Assembly (NCBI GenBank): GCA_934394815.1
Contig: CAKRRD010000013.1
Span: 1 to 60,514 of the forward strand
Length of the DNA stretch: 60,514 bases
DNA from: an uncultured Acetatifactor sp.
GTDB lineage: Bacteria; Bacillota; Clostridia; Lachnospirales; Lachnospiraceae
Reading direction: 5' to 3'
In this document: positions 1 to 9,360 of the stretch, one piece after another
Position numbering within the stretch: position 1 is the stretch's first letter
Layout: every line of letters begins with the position of its first letter
Notes under the pieces: generated by a model
What the model saw: only the letters and a program-made list of their open reading frames with translations
Databases searched by the model: none
What the model was told of the DNA's origin: nothing
Program-made: the position numbers and the translations under genes

Positions 1-2
1 AC

Positions 3-185
3 ATGACATTTGAAGATTCACAAATAAATGAAGCTATTTGTTCTTATCTAAATTGTAAACAACAGATGGATTTAATTGCCTATGAGGATAATGATAAAGC
101 TGTGATTGAACAGCAAAAAGATTTTTATGATGATAAGATTAACAGATTGCTCTTATTTAACGAATGTATTAAAAAAATCCGCTAA
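3..185 (+). CDS. Small hypothetical protein, possibly partial at its 5' end
   Basis: This is a 60-residue open frame, acidic and Lys/Asn-rich, ending at an Ile-Arg before the stop. I do not recognise a family. The first ATG lies at the window edge, so it may be an internal Met of a longer protein. A strong terminator overlaps the stop codon, which supports real transcription on the plus strand. It is more AT-rich than the genes from position 342 on, so it may be cargo at the end of an integrated element. No function is proposed. Confidence 0.4.
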   Translation: MTFEDSQINEAICSYLNCKQQMDLIAYEDNDKAVIEQQKDFYDDKINRLLLFNECIKKIR

Positions 186-199
186 ATTGCGGATTTTTT
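172..199 (+). terminator. Rho-independent terminator after the left-edge ORF
   Basis: An 11-bp perfect stem (172-182 with 189-199) has a 6-nt loop and an A run on one side and a T run on the other, so it could work in both directions. It sits on the stop codon of the small left-edge ORF. Confidence 0.7.
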
Positions 200-341
200 C
201 TTTGCTAGGACTCTATTATAATACTTCTCTTTACATATCCTGAGTAGTTTATCCCCTACTCAAATAGCTTTGGTAAATCGTTGGTAAAAATCTACTGTAA
301 CATCCCCAAAACACTGTAAAATCAAGTATTTTTAATCAAGG
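200..341. other. Non-coding junction with short direct and inverted repeats
   Basis: There is no gene here. The stretch holds a hairpin (TGAGTAG at 241-247 with CTACTCA at 256-262) and two closely spaced copies of TTGGTAAA (270-277 and 281-288). A truncated gene ends at 342 just beyond it. Short arm-like repeats next to a broken gene resemble the end of an integrated element, but no integrase is in the window, so this is inference only. Confidence 0.3.
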
Positions 342-1106
342 TTAGTATATTGCCGTGGCAGTATAACCGTGGAACAGCTTTTGTCCCACTGACCACTGTG
401 CATAATCCGGAATCCAGGTTCCGTAGGTATTCATACGGAAACGATGTCCCGGTGCAAAATACAGCGCCGCATATCCGAGAACTGATGCAATCTCTTCCAG
501 CCACAACAGGCCTCTTACCTTCCGAAGGCTGTCGTTTTTCCAAGATACGATCAGTAAAATCGTCAGAAAAAAGATCAGGGAGATGGCATACTGATCCTGA
601 TTTGTGGTATAAATGATCGAAAGGATCACAGCCAGATACATCCACCATGGGGTCTTTCCCCTGACAATCTTCTGTTTTATGGCGGTGAACACTACCAGCA
701 TCGTAAAAAACGGATACAGGTAGTTGGCGATGGTTGCAATATATCCGGCGGTTGACAGAATCTGAAACGGAAACAGTAAAAAGGCAGCGCACACAAACAG
801 TGTGTTCTCCGCACTGTTTTTCTCCGTAAACAGATACCTGAGCATCCCTACGATTCCGACGATAACCGCAATGTCCAACAGTTTCCATAGCTTGGAGGGC
901 ACAAAACAGCTCACCCATGCCACTGCATCCGTCAGCACTCTTCCGCTGTCCTGCCATCTTTTTTCCACCAGTTCCCCAAAGGTCTGGTTCAAAAGCTTCA
1001 GATCATCCCCGCTGTAATGAAAGCAGAAATGGATTCCTGCCACCAACAGTACAAAAGCGGCCCATACGATTCCTTTCCTGCGAAGATCATCTTGCTCCCT
1101 TGTCAT
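342..1106 (-). pseudogene. DUF6056-like polytopic membrane protein, truncated at the C-terminus
   Basis: The 254 residues show at least five hydrophobic membrane segments (near 13-30, 76-92, 103-120, 127-145 and 155-190) and an early SGDDLKLL motif like the acidic DD motif of membrane glycosyltransferase-like DUF6056 proteins. Such proteins are usually clearly longer, and this frame stops right after a predicted loop at position 342, where AT-rich repeat-containing DNA begins. The start overlaps the 3' end of the upstream permease gene by 20 bp, so it was probably translated as the last gene of that operon. The family assignment is from memory of motif and topology. It could instead be a naturally short member. 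Confidence 0.5.
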
Positions 1107-2046
1107 AGATTACCCCCAATGCTCTCGGAGCACCGTTCTGTTTGGAAAAGAATACCAGCAGCAAAAGTGTCAGTACATAAGGCAGGATCATCACCAGATC
1201 CTGATAGCTGCTGGGCATCTGCAATACCTGTACCAGACGGTAGCCGCCGGATCTGGCAAAGCCGAACAGGAGGCATGCACCCAGCGTCGGCAGGATACGC
1301 CAGTTACCGAAGATCAGTGCCGCAATGGCCAGATACCCATAACCAACATAAATGCTGGAGGAAAAGTTCGCGGAAATGGAATATGCGAAACAGATACCAC
1401 CCAGTCCGGATAATGCTCCGCAGATCATAATGGCCGCCAGGCGGATCTGTCCCACCTGTCTTCCGGCTGCATCCACTGCGTGAGGATTGTCACCGCAGGC
1501 ACGCAGATGCATGCCGAAACGGGTCTTGTACATCACAAACCAGGCAATAAACGCCACGGCCACGATCACGATCTCAAAAGGATACAGATTGGTAAATAAC
1601 GCTCCCAGCACCGGAATCTTCGAAATTCCCGGAACCGTGATCCTGGAGGAAACAGTCAGTACAAACTTATCGGAGGTAGCCCCGAAGATCACTCTGTTGA
1701 GCAGCTTCGTCAGATAAGCTGTCAGCGCCATCGCCAGAATATTGACTACCACACCACTGATGACCTGATTGGCCTTGAATTTCAGACACAGCAGCGCATG
1801 GATCAATGCAAAAATGCTTCCGCCTACGGCTGCCATGACCATGGCAATGTAGAAAGGCACCGGGGAATCTCCGGCAAAGTTACCCGCAATGGCAACCGCC
1901 ACAAAGGCACCGATAAAGGCACCAAAACCCTGTAAGCCCTCTACAGCCAGCATCGTCACACCGGATTTCTCACAGTAGATACCGCCGATGGCCATGATAA
2001 ATAAAGGCAGTGCAAAGGATAAACCGTCAATGATCACAATATCCAT
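1087..2046 (-). CDS. ABC transporter permease, BMP/nucleoside type (NupQ-like)
   Basis: This 319-residue, very hydrophobic integral membrane protein belongs to the BPD_transp_2 permease family that includes B. subtilis NupQ/YufQ. It begins with the family-typical short helix and a GGIYCEKSGV(T)ML loop, and has the cytoplasmic EAA-like stretch around GRQVGQIRLAA. With the preceding permease it should form the heterodimeric channel of a nucleoside or simple-sugar importer. Its ATG directly follows the TAA of the upstream permease gene, which indicates tight translational coupling. The transported substrate is inferred from the binding protein family, and nucleosides are most likely. Confidence 0.9.
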   Translation of the reverse strand: MDIVIIDGLSFALPLFIMAIGGIYCEKSGVTMLAVEGLQGFGAFIGAFVAVAIAGNFAGDSPVPFYIAMVMAAVGGSIFALIHALLCLKFKANQVISGVVVNILAMALTAYLTKLLNRVIFGATSDKFVLTVSSRITVPGISKIPVLGALFTNLYPFEIVIVAVAFIAWFVMYKTRFGMHLRACGDNPHAVDAAGRQVGQIRLAAIMICGALSGLGGICFAYSISANFSSSIYVGYGYLAIAALIFGNWRILPTLGACLLFGFARSGGYRLVQVLQMPSSYQDLVMILPYVLTLLLLVFFSKQNGAPRALGVIYDKGAR

Positions 2047-3153
2047 TTATTTATCCTCCTTTGTCTTGTTCGTTTTCTCTCTTCTGCTTCGTTCCATCTT
2101 CCATTTGATGTAGGCATTACATGCACTGAACAGAAGGATGATGCCGGTGATAACGGATGCAATCTCCGCATCCACTCCGGCCGCAGATTTCATATAAGTG
2201 CTTCCCTTGCTGATCAGAGTGATCAGCATGGTGGAAAATACGATGCCAAAAGGATTGTTATTGCCAAGCAGTGATACCGCAATGGCATCAAATCCTGTGC
2301 TGATCAGTACCTTGGGCTGGATGGATCCCACATAGCCCAGATAATAGGTCACACCGGCAAGTCCGGCCAGTGCTCCGGAGATTGTCATGGACAGTACCAT
2401 GCTTCTGCCCACTTTGATACCGGCATATTTTGCAGCACTGCGGGAATAACCCACAGCCTTCAGTTCATAGCCAAGCTTCGTCTTCTCCAGCAGAAACCAT
2501 ACCGCCACCACCGTAAGCAGTGCCAGAATAATTCCCAGAGGAATATCCATCTTCAGATTCCCTGCCACCGTATCCATCAGTGTCAGTCTGGAAGCTGCAG
2601 AGATCTCCTTTGACTGCCTGGACACCGGGTCCACGAAAAAGGTATTGATAAAGAAGCTGATCACATACTGAAACGTATAGTTTAACATAATGGAAGAAAC
2701 GACTTCATTGATATTAAAACGATACTTTAAAAAGCCGATCAGCGCTCCCACCAGGCCACCGACAATCAGGCCGATGATCACTACCAGAGGCTTTGCCAGT
2801 ACAGCGTTTAAGCTGCTGTAGCCCACAACGATACTTGCGGTAAATCCGGCTGCCAGCATCTGTCCGGAGACACCAATGTTAAACAGTCCGGCCCGGAGTG
2901 CTACCGCTACCGCCAGCGCCGCGAAGATCATGGGGGTAAAATAGTTCACATAACTCATAAAGTCCGTCAGCATACTTTTGTAGCTGGCATAGGAGGACTT
3001 GGGTGCCAGTCCGCTTCCCTGTAACAGTGCATAATAAGCCTTAAAGGGATTGGAGCCGGTCACGGCAATGATCACACCGCCCACCACCAGACTGCAAAGA
3101 ATCGCAAGGAGAGGAATCTTTACCGCATTCCAGAATTTTGTCATTTTTTTCAT
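2047..3153 (-). CDS. ABC transporter permease, BMP/nucleoside type (NupP-like)
   Basis: This 368-residue permease has an N-terminal basic stretch, one early helix near 13-30, a roughly 45-residue outer loop and a C-terminal core of about eight helices, the usual layout of NupP/YufP. The core carries LFNIGVSGQM and YSRSAAKYAGIKVGR, which are typical of the family. It lies 4 bp downstream of the ATPase gene and ends in a basic, Lys-rich tail. It works as the partner of the shorter permease that follows it. Substrate assignment (purine nucleosides) is inference from the operon. Confidence 0.92.
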   Translation of the reverse strand: MKKMTKFWNAVKIPLLAILCSLVVGGVIIAVTGSNPFKAYYALLQGSGLAPKSSYASYKSMLTDFMSYVNYFTPMIFAALAVAVALRAGLFNIGVSGQMLAAGFTASIVVGYSSLNAVLAKPLVVIIGLIVGGLVGALIGFLKYRFNINEVVSSIMLNYTFQYVISFFINTFFVDPVSRQSKEISAASRLTLMDTVAGNLKMDIPLGIILALLTVVAVWFLLEKTKLGYELKAVGYSRSAAKYAGIKVGRSMVLSMTISGALAGLAGVTYYLGYVGSIQPKVLISTGFDAIAVSLLGNNNPFGIVFSTMLITLISKGSTYMKSAAGVDAEIASVITGIILLFSACNAYIKWKMERSRREKTNKTKEDK

Positions 3154-3157
3154 GGTC

Positions 3158-4702
3158 TTATGCCTCCTTCTCCCTGTTTTTTACGCCCATCATGAACTCT
3201 CCCACCTCATTGGTGGTCAGTTCACTGGCTTTGGCGATCTTCTGTATGCTGCCGTTATAAATAACGGCGATGGTATCCGCGCAGTTCATGATCTCATCCA
3301 GTTCCAGAGAGATCAGAAGGATCGCCTTGCCTTTGTCTCTCTCTGCAATGATCTGCCTGTGGATATTCTCTATGGCACCGATATCCAGTCCGCGGGTAGG
3401 CTGTACGAAGATCATCAGGGAGGAATCCTGCTCTACTTCTCTGGCGATGATGGCTTTCTGCTGATTACCGCCGCTCATGGAGCGTACCACCGTCTTGCTG
3501 CCCTGGCCGCTTCGGATATCGTATTTTTCTATCAGTTTTTCACTGTTATCTTCAAAAATCTTCTGGTCCAGTACTCCCTTATGACAGAAAGGCTCTTTAT
3601 AATAATTGCGCAGTGCCAGATTCTCCGAAAGGGTGAAATCCATGACCAGTCCGTAATTCTGTCTGTCCTCGGGAATATAGGAGATTCCCTCCGTCGTACG
3701 TTCGCGGATGGATAAATTCGTAATATCTCTGCCGTTTAACAGGATCTTGCCGGAACGAGCCGGTACCAGCCCCGCAATGGCGTCTGCGATCTCTACCTGT
3801 CCATTGCCTGCAACACCCGCGATGGCAACGATTTCTCCGGAATGTACCTCCAGGGATACATCCTTTACCACCTGAAAATCCTGTTTGTTATAGACATTCA
3901 GATGTTCTATGCTGAGTATGGTCTTCCCCGGCTTTGCGGGTTCTTTTTCCGTCTCAAAATTCACTTCACGGCCTACCATTTTGTTGGCCATGACTTTGGT
4001 GGATGTGGTTGCCACATCCATAACGTCCATCAGACGTCCGCGGTTTAAAACAGCACACCTGTCCGCGATCCGTTTGATTTCTTCCAGTTTGTGTGTAATG
4101 AGGATAATGGTCTTGCCGTCATCCCGCAGAGACTTGATAATGTCTAACAGGAAATCAATCTCCTGCGGTGTCAGAACCGCTGTGGGTTCATCAAAAATGA
4201 GGATTTCCGCTTCTCTGTAAAGCATCTTTAAGATCTCTACTCTCTGCTGGGTAGAGACATTGATATCACTGATCACGTCGGTAGGATTCACTGCCAGTCC
4301 GTATTTCTCCGAAAGATTCCGGATATCCTGATTGGCCTTCTTCATATCTACTACCGGAATGCATCCCAATACCTTCTTCACCGGTTCCATACCCATAACG
4401 ATATTCTCCGCAATGGTGTAATTGGAGACCAGTTTAAAATGCTGGTGTACCATACCGATATTTAATTTGGTGGCATGGTTGGGAGATTCCAGCTTCACCT
4501 TTTCGCCCCGGATATAGATCTCTCCTTCATCCGGTTCGTACATTCCGAACAGCATACTCATTAAGGTGGATTTTCCTGCACCATTTTCTCCCAGAAGGGC
4601 AAAGATCTCTCCCTTTTTGATCCGGATCGTCACATCGTCATTGGCAATGATCCCGGGGAAACGTTTGGTGATGTGTTTCATCTCAACAATATATTCCGAC
4701 AT
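3158..4702 (-). CDS. ABC transporter ATP-binding protein, duplicated nucleoside/sugar type (NupO-like)
   Basis: This is a 514-residue double ATPase. The first half has Walker A GENGAGKST (38-46), an altered signature VSTQQ, and Walker B ILIFDEPT. The second half has a degenerate P-loop GVAGNGQ but a good signature SGGNQQ and the QPTRGLDIG motif typical of RbsA/NupO proteins. I chose the ATG at 4702 because GAGG lies 6 nt before it; an in-frame ATG exists 87 nt upstream but would add a spurious hydrophobic leader. A terminator-like hairpin separates it from the lipoprotein gene upstream, so it is probably expressed at a lower level than that gene. Confidence 0.92.
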   Translation of the reverse strand: MSEYIVEMKHITKRFPGIIANDDVTIRIKKGEIFALLGENGAGKSTLMSMLFGMYEPDEGEIYIRGEKVKLESPNHATKLNIGMVHQHFKLVSNYTIAENIVMGMEPVKKVLGCIPVVDMKKANQDIRNLSEKYGLAVNPTDVISDINVSTQQRVEILKMLYREAEILIFDEPTAVLTPQEIDFLLDIIKSLRDDGKTIILITHKLEEIKRIADRCAVLNRGRLMDVMDVATTSTKVMANKMVGREVNFETEKEPAKPGKTILSIEHLNVYNKQDFQVVKDVSLEVHSGEIVAIAGVAGNGQVEIADAIAGLVPARSGKILLNGRDITNLSIRERTTEGISYIPEDRQNYGLVMDFTLSENLALRNYYKEPFCHKGVLDQKIFEDNSEKLIEKYDIRSGQGSKTVVRSMSGGNQQKAIIAREVEQDSSLMIFVQPTRGLDIGAIENIHRQIIAERDKGKAILLISLELDEIMNCADTIAVIYNGSIQKIAKASELTTNEVGEFMMGVKNREKEA

Positions 4703-4749
4703 GTTCATCCTCATTTCTGTACATTTTTCTGCCAAAAGCGGCAAATAAA

Positions 4750-4795
4750 CAATAAAAACAAGAAGAAGGTGACAGTTCCTCACCATCACCTTCTT
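4750..4795 (-). terminator. Attenuating terminator between lipoprotein and ATPase genes
   Basis: A 10-bp stem (4763-4772 with 4786-4795) is followed on the minus strand by CTTGTTTTTATTG. It lies after the BMP lipoprotein stop and before the ATPase gene of the same operon. This arrangement is common where much more binding protein than membrane transporter is needed. Confidence 0.65.
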
Positions 4796-4810
4796 GTGAA
4801 TTCATTCTTC

Positions 4811-5992
4811 CTACCAGGTAAAGGTCTCCGGAGTTACACCGTTAAAGTTTGCCGCAGGAACGATCTTGCCTTCCTTTAACAGAGCCTGTGCCGCACTGAT
4901 CTTCTCAATAGCCTCTGCGGTGAGCTGGCATCTGCCTTCCTCACTTACGAAACCGGTAGCATCATCTGCCGCGGTCAGAGTCACATTCGCACCCTTGAAG
5001 GAACCGTCTTTTACTTCGTTCAGTACGTTGTAAACAGTATCATGCATTACCTTCAGGCCACTGGTCAGAACGATATTGCTGTCGCCGTTTGCACCGTCAT
5101 CATACTGGTCAACATCACAACCGATTACCTTTACGCCGTCAGCTTCCTTTGCAGCGGTGAATACACCGTTACCGGAACCGCCTGCTGCTACGAACAGGAT
5201 GTCTACGCCTTCAGCGATCAGAGCATTGCCCAGTACTTTACCGGTAGCTTCGTCAGAGAAGTTACCAACATAGTTGCCGCCCACATTAGCGCCGGTAACA
5301 TCGGTACCTGCGTAAGAAGGAAGCTCTACTACTTCTACATTCATGCCTTCGGTACCATTCACATACTTAACACCGCACTCGAAACCATACTGATAGTTCA
5401 CGTTGGAAGGATATGCGATACCGTTTACTACTGCTACCTTACCTGTAGTGGTAGACAGAGCTGCAGCCATACCTGCATAGAAACCGCTCTCCTGCTCAGC
5501 ATAGTAAGCAGCGTATACATTGTCGATCACCTGATCAGCAGTTACTTCGGTACCGTCAATGGTAGGCCAGGAATCGATCAGGATGAACTTGGTATCCGGA
5601 TTCTCCTGTGCCAGATTACCGATGCCGGCGAACTGGAAACCACAGCATACAATAACATCATAATCAGCTACAACATCAGCTACTGCCTGAACAGCTGCTG
5701 CGCTGTCACCGGTCTCCTCACGAATGGGGGTTACGGTTGCATTCGGATTCTCCTCGATGAACTTCAGAACACCGTTGTAGTTGTCCTGGTTGAAGGAACC
5801 GTCATCCACGCCGGAGGGGCTGGATACGATAGCGATCTTCAGACCGGGTTCTTCACTGCCGCTCTCTGTAGCTGCTGCAGTGGTGGTAGCTGCCACGCTG
5901 GATTCTGCATTGGTGTCAGCATTGGTGCTGCCGCATGCTGCCAGAGAAACAGCCATGACAGATGCAAGTGCAAGTGCCAGAAACTTTTTCAT
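4811..5992 (-). CDS. BMP family lipoprotein, substrate-binding protein of a nucleoside-type ABC importer
   Basis: This 393-residue exported protein has a lipoprotein signal peptide with a lipobox ending LAAC; Cys20 is the predicted lipidated residue. A Thr/Ala/Ser/Glu-rich linker follows, then the Bmp fold with the typical motifs GVDDGSFNQ near the start and DVDQYDDGANGDSN later. Known BMP proteins bind purine nucleosides (TmpC/PnrA, NupN). It is the first gene of the importer operon, with AGGAGG just before the ATG and a consensus-like promoter upstream. Acidic extra sequence near 28-48 is a flexible surface tether. Confidence 0.93.
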   Translation of the reverse strand: MKKFLALALASVMAVSLAACGSTNADTNAESSVAATTTAAATESGSEEPGLKIAIVSSPSGVDDGSFNQDNYNGVLKFIEENPNATVTPIREETGDSAAAVQAVADVVADYDVIVCCGFQFAGIGNLAQENPDTKFILIDSWPTIDGTEVTADQVIDNVYAAYYAEQESGFYAGMAAALSTTTGKVAVVNGIAYPSNVNYQYGFECGVKYVNGTEGMNVEVVELPSYAGTDVTGANVGGNYVGNFSDEATGKVLGNALIAEGVDILFVAAGGSGNGVFTAAKEADGVKVIGCDVDQYDDGANGDSNIVLTSGLKVMHDTVYNVLNEVKDGSFKGANVTLTAADDATGFVSEEGRCQLTAEAIEKISAAQALLKEGKIVPAANFNGVTPETFTW

Positions 5993-6032
5993 AATTTTTT
6001 CCTCCTAAAATGTTACATTTACTACAACGGTA

Positions 6033-6061
6033 ATATTATCATTACCTTCTGTAAAATTCAA
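6033..6061 (-). promoter_or_regulatory. Sigma-A-type promoter of the BMP importer operon
   Basis: On the minus strand there is TTGAAT (6056-6061), a 17-nt spacer and TAATAT (6033-6038), followed about 40 nt later by the AGGAGG and ATG of the lipoprotein gene. Confidence 0.65.
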
Positions 6062-6074
6062 TAAAAATTTTCAA

Positions 6075-6932
6075 TTACCGCATGTGTACATCCATCTGCG
6101 GGAACGGGATCTCGATTCCGGCTTCATCCAGCACATACTTGCACTGTTCCGTGATCCGCCATTTTCCCTGCCAGAAATCCTCATTTTTGAACCAGCACCG
6201 CACACAGAGATTGATCCCTGAGTCCGCCAGTGCATCCACAAAGACAAAGTGTTCCCGGTCCTTCATGGCATCCGGATCCTCGGAAAGCATCTTCGTCAGG
6301 ACTTCCTTTGCCTTTTTCAGATCCGCACTGTAGGAGACAGACACCATCACATCACAGCGTCTGCATTCCGCGGCTGTGACATTCACGATGGTATTATTGG
6401 CCAGATTGCCGTTTGGCAGAATGATGGTCTGGTTGTCATAGGTCAGCAATTTTGTGTAGAAGATCTGGATCTCCCTCACCGTACCTTCCTTGCCGGAAGC
6501 GCCTTCCACGATATAATCTCCCACCCGGAACGGTTTCAGTAACAGGATCAGCACACCCCCCGCCAGATTGGACAGGCTTCCCTGTACCGCCAGGCCGATA
6601 GCCACACCGGCGGAACCTAACAGTGCCACAATGCTGGCAGCATCTACCCCGAAGGAGGATGCCAGCGTCAGAATCAATACAATATATAAAGAAGCTTTTA
6701 CAAAGGAATCCACGAACTGGATCACTCCGGTCTCCGCTCCCGCCCGGTTCATGGACTTGCGGATGACCTTGCGGATCAGTTTGATCAGCTGCACACCGAT
6801 GAAAAAGAACACCAGCGCCAGTCCGATCCGGATACCAAGATTCCATGCCTTTTCCGGCAGAGTTTCCAGAAAGGACGCAATCAGTCCTTCTTTTTTCTGC
6901 ACCTCTTCAATTACGTTATCTGTCAGGTCCAT
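6075..6932 (-). CDS. Small-conductance mechanosensitive channel (MscS family)
   Basis: This 285-residue protein has three membrane helices (about 33-52, 73-93 and 97-130). The third is the pore helix, with the Gly/Ala-rich pattern GSAGVAIGLAVQGSLSNLAGG that lines MscS channels. A C-terminal MscS beta and alpha-beta domain follows, with the FRVGDYIVEG motif. It would open on membrane tension to release solutes during osmotic downshock. It starts 6 bp after the glgB stop and shares that transcript; the AGGAG used as its ribosome site is inside the last glgB codons. The link to glycogen metabolism is positional only. Confidence 0.93.
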   Translation of the reverse strand: MDLTDNVIEEVQKKEGLIASFLETLPEKAWNLGIRIGLALVFFFIGVQLIKLIRKVIRKSMNRAGAETGVIQFVDSFVKASLYIVLILTLASSFGVDAASIVALLGSAGVAIGLAVQGSLSNLAGGVLILLLKPFRVGDYIVEGASGKEGTVREIQIFYTKLLTYDNQTIILPNGNLANNTIVNVTAAECRRCDVMVSVSYSADLKKAKEVLTKMLSEDPDAMKDREHFVFVDALADSGINLCVRCWFKNEDFWQGKWRITEQCKYVLDEAGIEIPFPQMDVHMR

Positions 6933-6938
6933 GTTGTC

Positions 6939-9287
6939 TTATTTCTCCTGTTTCTTTTTTGTGGTTCTGCCTGTTGTCTTGCCTGCAGCCTTCCGGATGG
7001 GTGTATTTTTACGGATACGTTTCTCGATCACCTTCTCCAGTTCCGCCTCGGTATAAGGAATGAACTGCAGAATACTTAAGGACAGAGGTGCCAGTTTCAC
7101 GGTAACGGACTGCTTTTTGTCATCCCACTCCACATCCTCTGCACGTTTCACGCGGTCATTCACCACACCGGTACCACCGTAACAGACGGCATCCGTATTC
7201 AGGATCTCCTTATATTTTCCCTCGTAAGGTACTCCCGTGGTGATCTCTCTGGGGACACCGGAAAAGTTCGCGACGACTAAAAGCAATTCCTCCGCCTCTT
7301 CTCCCTTACGTACAAAGCTTACATAGCATTCATTGGCGGAGATCTCATTCATCCACTGGAAGCCCTTCGCCTGATCGTCACACTCGTACAGCGCCTTGTT
7401 CTCTCTGTAAAGTGCATTCAGATCCTTCACCAGTCTCTGAACCCCGGCATTCTCCTTCTGTTCCTCCAGCTGCCACTCTACCTGACGCATTTCGTTCCAT
7501 TCCTTCTCTTCCGCCAGATCCTGTCCCATGAAGAGAAGCTTCTTACCGGGATGTGTCATCATGTAGCCGTAGGTCAGCCGTAAGTTGGCAAGCTTCTGTG
7601 CTCTGTCCCCGGGCATCTTACCAAGCAGGGTTCCCTTGCCGTGTACCACTTCGTCATGGGAAAATACCAGCATAAACCTCTCACTGTAAGCATAGATCAT
7701 GCTGAAAGTAAGTTCTCCGTGATGGTGGCTGCGGAAATAGGGATCGTATTTGATATAATCCAGATAATCGTTCATGAAGCCCATGTTCCACTTCAGGTCA
7801 AATCCCAGTCCGCCCTCTTCCAGGGATCCGGTGATCATGGGGAATGCCGTACTTTCCTCTGCGATGGACAGCACACCGGGCTCTCTCTTTTTGAGGATGG
7901 AATTAAAGTGTTTGATCAGTTCGATGGCTTCCAGATTCTCGTTGCTGCCGTACATATTGGGGATCCATTCCCCGTCCTGTTTGCCGTAGTCGAGATAGAG
8001 CATACTGGCCACTGCATCCATCCGGATACCGTCCGCGTGATATTTTTCCACCCAGAACAGTGCATTGGCGATCAGATAATTGGATACCTGGGGTCTGCCA
8101 TAATTATAAATCAACGTTCCCCAGTGAGGATGGCTTCCCTGTCGGGGATCCTGATGCTCATAGAGGCAGGTGCCGTCAAAGCCGGACAGTCCGTAAGTAT
8201 CTCTGGGAAAATGAGCAGGCACCCAGTCAAGGATCACACCGATCCCCGCCTTGTGCAGTTCGTTAATGAAGAACATAAAGTCCTCCGGTGTACCATACCT
8301 TGCGGTAGGGGCATAATAGCCGATCACCTGATAGCCCCAGGAGGCATCGAAAGGATGCTCCATGACCGGCATCAGTTCCACATGGGTGTATCCCATCTTT
8401 TTAACATAGTCGATGACCTTCGGAGCGATCTCACGATAGTTCGCGTAATCCTGTCCCTCCTGTGGGGTCACAAAGCTTCCCAGATACATCTCATACACAC
8501 TGACCGGTGCATTCCCGCACTGATAGTTTTCCCGGTTCTTCAAAAACTCACCGTCATCCCACTGGAAATCCCGCAGATCGGCGATCACTGAAGCCGTCTC
8601 CGGTCTCTTCTGTGCCGCGTTGCCGTAAGGATCCGCCTTGAGGTAGGTCAGTCCTCCTTTGATCTTCAGTTCGTATTTATAGCAGTCTCCGGCCTCCGCT
8701 CCGGGAATGAACAGTTCAAAGATACCGGAATCTCCCAATCTTCTCATCTGGTGGATCCGTCCGTCCCATTCATTGAAATCCCCTACCACGCTGATGCGCA
8801 TGGCATTCGGTGCCCACACGGCAAAATAGGTTCCGCTCTCTCCGTCCAGTTCCATGGGATGAGCGCCCAGCTTTTCATAGATCGTATAATGAATGCCGTT
8901 GGCAAAACGATCCATATCTTCCTTCGTGATCTGGGGAACATGCCGGTAAGCATCCCCGCAGATTCTTCTGTAGGCTTCGTGTTCTTCTGTCTTCCCGTAT
9001 TCCACCACATATTCATAAGGGGCCATCTTCCCCGCATTCACCAGAGCAGCAAAATAGCCTTCTTCGTCCGCCAGTTCCATAGGCACATCCGCCAGGAAGG
9101 CTTCTCCCACCTGTCCGGTCTTCTTCCAGTGGATCGTCACCTTTTCCGCTCCCGGGAAATAAGCCTGTACCAGCATTTTGCTTCCCTGTTTATGAGGGCC
9201 TAACAGTTCATGGGGATTATCACATTCGGAATACGTGATCTCTTCTATCTTGGGCCAGTTCATCAGTTTGTAAAGTTTGTTTGTCAT
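6939..9287 (-). CDS. glgB: 1,4-alpha-glucan (glycogen) branching enzyme, GH13
   Basis: The 782-residue protein cuts alpha-1,4 glucan chains and re-attaches them through alpha-1,6 bonds. Order of parts: an N1 domain near 30-105, a CBM48 near 150-215 (NAMRISVVGDFNEWDG), the GH13 barrel, and a C-terminal beta domain. All catalytic residues are present: nucleophile Asp424 in GIRMDAV, acid Glu477 in SIAEES, and Asp545 in FSHDE. I chose ATG 9287 because AGAGGG precedes it; an in-frame ATG 33 nt upstream has a poorer site. It ends with a basic Lys/Arg/Thr tail of about 35 residues that I do not associate with the enzyme core. Confidence 0.96.
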   Translation of the reverse strand: MTNKLYKLMNWPKIEEITYSECDNPHELLGPHKQGSKMLVQAYFPGAEKVTIHWKKTGQVGEAFLADVPMELADEEGYFAALVNAGKMAPYEYVVEYGKTEEHEAYRRICGDAYRHVPQITKEDMDRFANGIHYTIYEKLGAHPMELDGESGTYFAVWAPNAMRISVVGDFNEWDGRIHQMRRLGDSGIFELFIPGAEAGDCYKYELKIKGGLTYLKADPYGNAAQKRPETASVIADLRDFQWDDGEFLKNRENYQCGNAPVSVYEMYLGSFVTPQEGQDYANYREIAPKVIDYVKKMGYTHVELMPVMEHPFDASWGYQVIGYYAPTARYGTPEDFMFFINELHKAGIGVILDWVPAHFPRDTYGLSGFDGTCLYEHQDPRQGSHPHWGTLIYNYGRPQVSNYLIANALFWVEKYHADGIRMDAVASMLYLDYGKQDGEWIPNMYGSNENLEAIELIKHFNSILKKREPGVLSIAEESTAFPMITGSLEEGGLGFDLKWNMGFMNDYLDYIKYDPYFRSHHHGELTFSMIYAYSERFMLVFSHDEVVHGKGTLLGKMPGDRAQKLANLRLTYGYMMTHPGKKLLFMGQDLAEEKEWNEMRQVEWQLEEQKENAGVQRLVKDLNALYRENKALYECDDQAKGFQWMNEISANECYVSFVRKGEEAEELLLVVANFSGVPREITTGVPYEGKYKEILNTDAVCYGGTGVVNDRVKRAEDVEWDDKKQSVTVKLAPLSLSILQFIPYTEAELEKVIEKRIRKNTPIRKAAGKTTGRTTKKKQEK

Positions 9288-9360
9288 ATTCCCTCTTTTC
9301 TGCGGCATCACTTCTGCCACATTCTATTTCTGTCGCTTTTTCTGCTTATTGTCCCTCTTC

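Noticed and set aside
322..957. Alternative 211-codon minus frame over the DUF6056-like gene
   Set aside because: The other frame has clear membrane helices and couples to the permease gene; this one is Cys/Arg/His-rich shadow sequence.
5042..6064. A 340-codon open frame on the plus strand opposite the BMP lipoprotein gene
   Set aside because: It is the antisense shadow of a well-supported gene with signal peptide, lipobox and family motifs, and has a Cys/Tyr-rich, non-protein-like composition.
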